Assembly: GCA_034178965.1 (NCBI GenBank)
Contig: JAXFQM010000055.1
Coordinates: forward strand, 1 to 7,263
Reading direction: 5' to 3'
Length of the DNA stretch: 7,263 nucleotides
DNA from: Colimorpha sp034178965
Lineage (GTDB): Bacteria > Bacteroidota > Bacteroidia > Bacteroidales > P3
Numbering within the stretch: the first letter of the stretch is position 1; the number at the start of each line of letters is the position of its first letter. This document shows, piece after piece, positions 5,547 through 7,263 of the stretch. The position numbers and the translations under genes are program-made. The notes beneath the pieces were generated by a model. That model saw only the letters and a list, made by a program, of their open reading frames with translations. It had not been told where the DNA came from and ran no database searches.

Positions 5547-6638
5547 ATGGATAAAAGGAAATATACGTTAGTTATCAACCCAGGTGCAACCTCCACCAAA
5601 GTGGCTATCTACGAGGGAGAAAACGAAGTTTTCACCGAGAACATCAGCCATCCCCTGGAGGAAATCCACAAATACAAGGAGGTGGCAGACCAGTTTGAGT
5701 TCCGCAAGGAAGCCATCATGGTCGAAGTCAAACAGCATGGTATTGACACTGGCGATATCGCCATCGTGATGGGACGCGGCGGTCTTACGCGTCCGTGCGA
5801 AAGCGGTACCTACCGCGTGAACGACCTCATGAAACGCGAATGCCAAGCCGGCATCCAGGGCAAGCATGCCTGCAACTTAGGGGCGCTCATCGGCGACAGC
5901 ATCGCTTCCGACTTAGGTTTGCCCTGTGCATACATCGCCGACCCTGGCATTGTGGACGAACGCCCCGACTTTGCTAAGTTGAGCGGACATCCCGTCTTCG
6001 ACCTCGACCCCAAGCGTGAAGGTGTCATTTGGCACTGCCTGAACCAAAAAATGACCGCCAAACTGTATGCACGCGAACTGAACAAAAAATATGAAGACCT
6101 CAACCTCATTATCTGCCACATGGGCGGAGGCGTGAGCGTGGGCATACACAAGCAAGGACGCTGCGTGGAAGTGAATCGCGCCTTGTGCGGGTTGGGCGCC
6201 ATGACCCCCACGCGTTGCGGCAGCATCAACAGCAGCAAACTAGTAGAAGTGTGCTACAGTGGAAAATATTCCGAGGCGGAAGTCAAGAAGATGATTACTG
6301 CCGAAGGTGGCTTTGTGGCCTACTTGGGCACCAACAATGCCTATGAGGTGGAAAAGAAAGCATTGGCTGGCGACGCCAGGTGCAAGTTACTGGTGGATGC
6401 TTTCTGCTATCAGGTGGCTCTTGAAATAAGCCGTCTGGCAGCCGTGGTAAATGGCAAAGTGGATGCCATCCTGCTCACGGGTGGCATCGCTTATAGCAAG
6501 CCTTGGATGGAGCAAATAACCGAAAAGGTGTCTTGGATTGCACCCGTGAAGGTGTTCAAGGGCGAAAACGAAATGTTGGCATTGGCCATCTGCGGAAAAG
6601 AAATCCTTGACGGACAAGAACCCAAAGAATACCGTTAA
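5547..6638 (+). CDS. buk: Butyrate kinase (short-chain and branched-chain fatty acid kinase)
   Basis: Cytoplasmic ASKHA-fold kinase that interconverts butyryl phosphate plus ADP with butyrate plus ATP. Relatives also use isobutyrate or isovalerate. At 363 residues it has the usual family length. Visible motifs are INPGATSTK (10-18, phosphate loop), MGRGGLTRPCESGTYRVND (75-93), KHACNLGALI (106-115), ADPGIVDE (131-138), NQKMTAK (166-172), HMGGGVSVGIHKQGR (191-205) and the adenosine-site LLTGGIAYSK (309-318). Near 219-226 it reads MTPTRCGS where most relatives have a PERSG-like sequence; the Arg is kept. It has 13 cysteines, which is many for this size. No phosphate butyryltransferase gene, the usual partner, lies on either side. 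The gene has its own promoter and a strong terminator, so it is probably transcribed alone. No Shine-Dalgarno precedes the ATG. Acetate or propionate kinase is less likely because the motifs are butyrate-kinase type. Confidence 0.95.
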   Translation: MDKRKYTLVINPGATSTKVAIYEGENEVFTENISHPLEEIHKYKEVADQFEFRKEAIMVEVKQHGIDTGDIAIVMGRGGLTRPCESGTYRVNDLMKRECQAGIQGKHACNLGALIGDSIASDLGLPCAYIADPGIVDERPDFAKLSGHPVFDLDPKREGVIWHCLNQKMTAKLYARELNKKYEDLNLIICHMGGGVSVGIHKQGRCVEVNRALCGLGAMTPTRCGSINSSKLVEVCYSGKYSEAEVKKMITAEGGFVAYLGTNNAYEVEKKALAGDARCKLLVDAFCYQVALEISRLAAVVNGKVDAILLTGGIAYSKPWMEQITEKVSWIAPVKVFKGENEMLALAICGKEILDGQEPKEYR

Positions 6639-6657
6639 ACTATTCTTTGCCATAGAC

Positions 6658-6704
6658 GGGAGCCTTAGGTCTCATAGAAACCCTATGCCTAAGACTCCCT
6701 TTTT
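6658..6704 (+). terminator. Strong rho-independent terminator after buk
   Basis: Outer arms GGGAG (6658-6662) and CTCCC (6695-6699) pair, then a C/A mismatch, then CTTAGG (6664-6669) with CCTAAG (6688-6693). An inner CATAG (6673-6677) pairs with CTATG (6683-6687) around the loop AAACC, and three unpaired bases sit at 6670-6672. Five T follow at 6700-6704. It begins 20 bases after the buk stop. The other strand has no T-run, so it should work only in the plus direction. Confidence 0.88.
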
Positions 6705-6727
6705 AGTACCATAAAAACAGAATTTCC

Positions 6728-7263
6728 ATGAAGAAATATCTCATTAGCATCCTCCTGTTGGCGATGGGCGGCAGTTGCCTTGCGCAGAGTTGGGTGGTGG
6801 AGAAAAACCGAAAAGGGCAAGCCGTGATGGATTATGCCTATTATGAACAACTACAAAACAAGGCCGCACAATACGATTCGTTGCAGGCGGAAATAGCGCG
6901 TTTGAACGGAGAGGTAATGTCGCTGCGCAACCGCGTCAACCACCGTACACCCATCATTTCTTTCAACGATTCGGCCTCCTACGCCATTGGACGCGACCTC
7001 TACAACGGCTGGAAAAATCAGGAACTGGACATCAATGTGGAAGCTGTGGCGCAAAGTTTACGAGACAGCAAACAGGGACAAAACACGTGGGACGAACCAA
7101 CGCTGCGACAGTTGCTGCAAAAATTCCAACGTAACTTCGAAGCGCGTCAACAGGCCAATTTGGCAAAACAACAGGAAAACGCAAAGGCCAACATAGAAGC
7201 GGGCAAAAAGTTCTTAGCGGAAAACGCCAAGAGCAAGGCGGTATACACCACCAAGAGCGGGCT
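6728..7263 (+). CDS. Exported FKBP-type peptidyl-prolyl cis-trans isomerase, N-terminal part (cut by window end)
   Basis: Probable periplasmic folding catalyst or chaperone of the FkpA/Mip type. The window holds 178 codons plus two bases, so the catalytic FKBP domain lies beyond the end. Residues 1-19 form a signal peptide (MKKYLISILLLAMGGSCLA) with likely cleavage before Q20; C17 follows GGS, a poor lipobox. Residues 40-70 have heptad-like spacing and are probably a coiled coil. Residues 78-165 match the FKBP N-terminal domain: SFNDSASYAIGRDLYNGW (78-95), then LRQLLQKFQRNFEAR (126-140). FLAENAKSKAVYTTKSG (162-178) is the usual linker into the catalytic domain. ATG 6728 is the only start that gives the signal peptide, and it has no Shine-Dalgarno. 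It lies 23 bases after the buk terminator with no exact TAnnTTTG between. The role assignment rests on the N-terminal half only. Confidence 0.88.
   Translation, partial: MKKYLISILLLAMGGSCLAQSWVVEKNRKGQAVMDYAYYEQLQNKAAQYDSLQAEIARLNGEVMSLRNRVNHRTPIISFNDSASYAIGRDLYNGWKNQELDINVEAVAQSLRDSKQGQNTWDEPTLRQLLQKFQRNFEARQQANLAKQQENAKANIEAGKKFLAENAKSKAVYTTKSG

Overview
The window looks like chromosomal DNA from a member of the Bacteroidota, most likely order Bacteroidales and perhaps the Prevotella group. Three lines of evidence support this. Matches to the Bacteroidota -7 promoter element TAnnTTTG lie upstream of three genes. Shine-Dalgarno sequences are weak or absent before most starts. The protein types also fit: an outer-membrane barrel resembling DUF5686, a membrane-anchored M23 peptidase with the N-terminal layout typical of this phylum, and a secreted FKBP-type isomerase. 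I see no insertion sequence, phage gene, tRNA, rRNA or CRISPR array.

The left half (1-3365) is read entirely on the minus strand. In transcription order it holds lpdA (dihydrolipoyl dehydrogenase), an unrecognised 367-residue cytoplasmic protein with a charged helical centre, and a membrane-anchored M23 peptidoglycan peptidase cut off by the window edge before its last zinc-ligand motif. Gaps are 31 and 67 bases with no visible terminator, so the three may share one transcript from a promoter at 3441-3448.

The middle (3449-4061) is a gene-poor divergent intergenic region of about 600 bases. Its clearest feature is an array of 11-bp units at 3876-3958: three in one orientation, a 6-base spacer, then four in the opposite orientation. 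Together they form one long imperfect palindrome.

The right half (4062-7263) is read on the plus strand. It holds a secreted beta-barrel protein resembling only the C-terminal half of DUF5686 proteins, then a butyrate kinase gene (buk), then a secreted FKBP-type peptidyl-prolyl isomerase cut off by the window end. Each of the first two genes has a hairpin terminator behind it. A promoter for buk lies directly against the terminator before it. The barrel gene's promoter match sits so close to its ATG that the mRNA may be leaderless. The isomerase gene begins only 23 bases after the buk terminator, which raises the question of how it is expressed.

The genes do not form one obvious pathway. Lpd and butyrate kinase can both take part in branched-chain 2-keto acid breakdown in Firmicutes operons, but here they are divergent and none of the other enzymes is in the window. 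The M23 peptidase, the barrel and the isomerase all act in the cell envelope. I found no convincing undescribed system. The best candidates for follow-up are the inverted 11-bp array, the possible leaderless promoter, the barrel-only DUF5686 relative and the unrecognised 367-residue protein.
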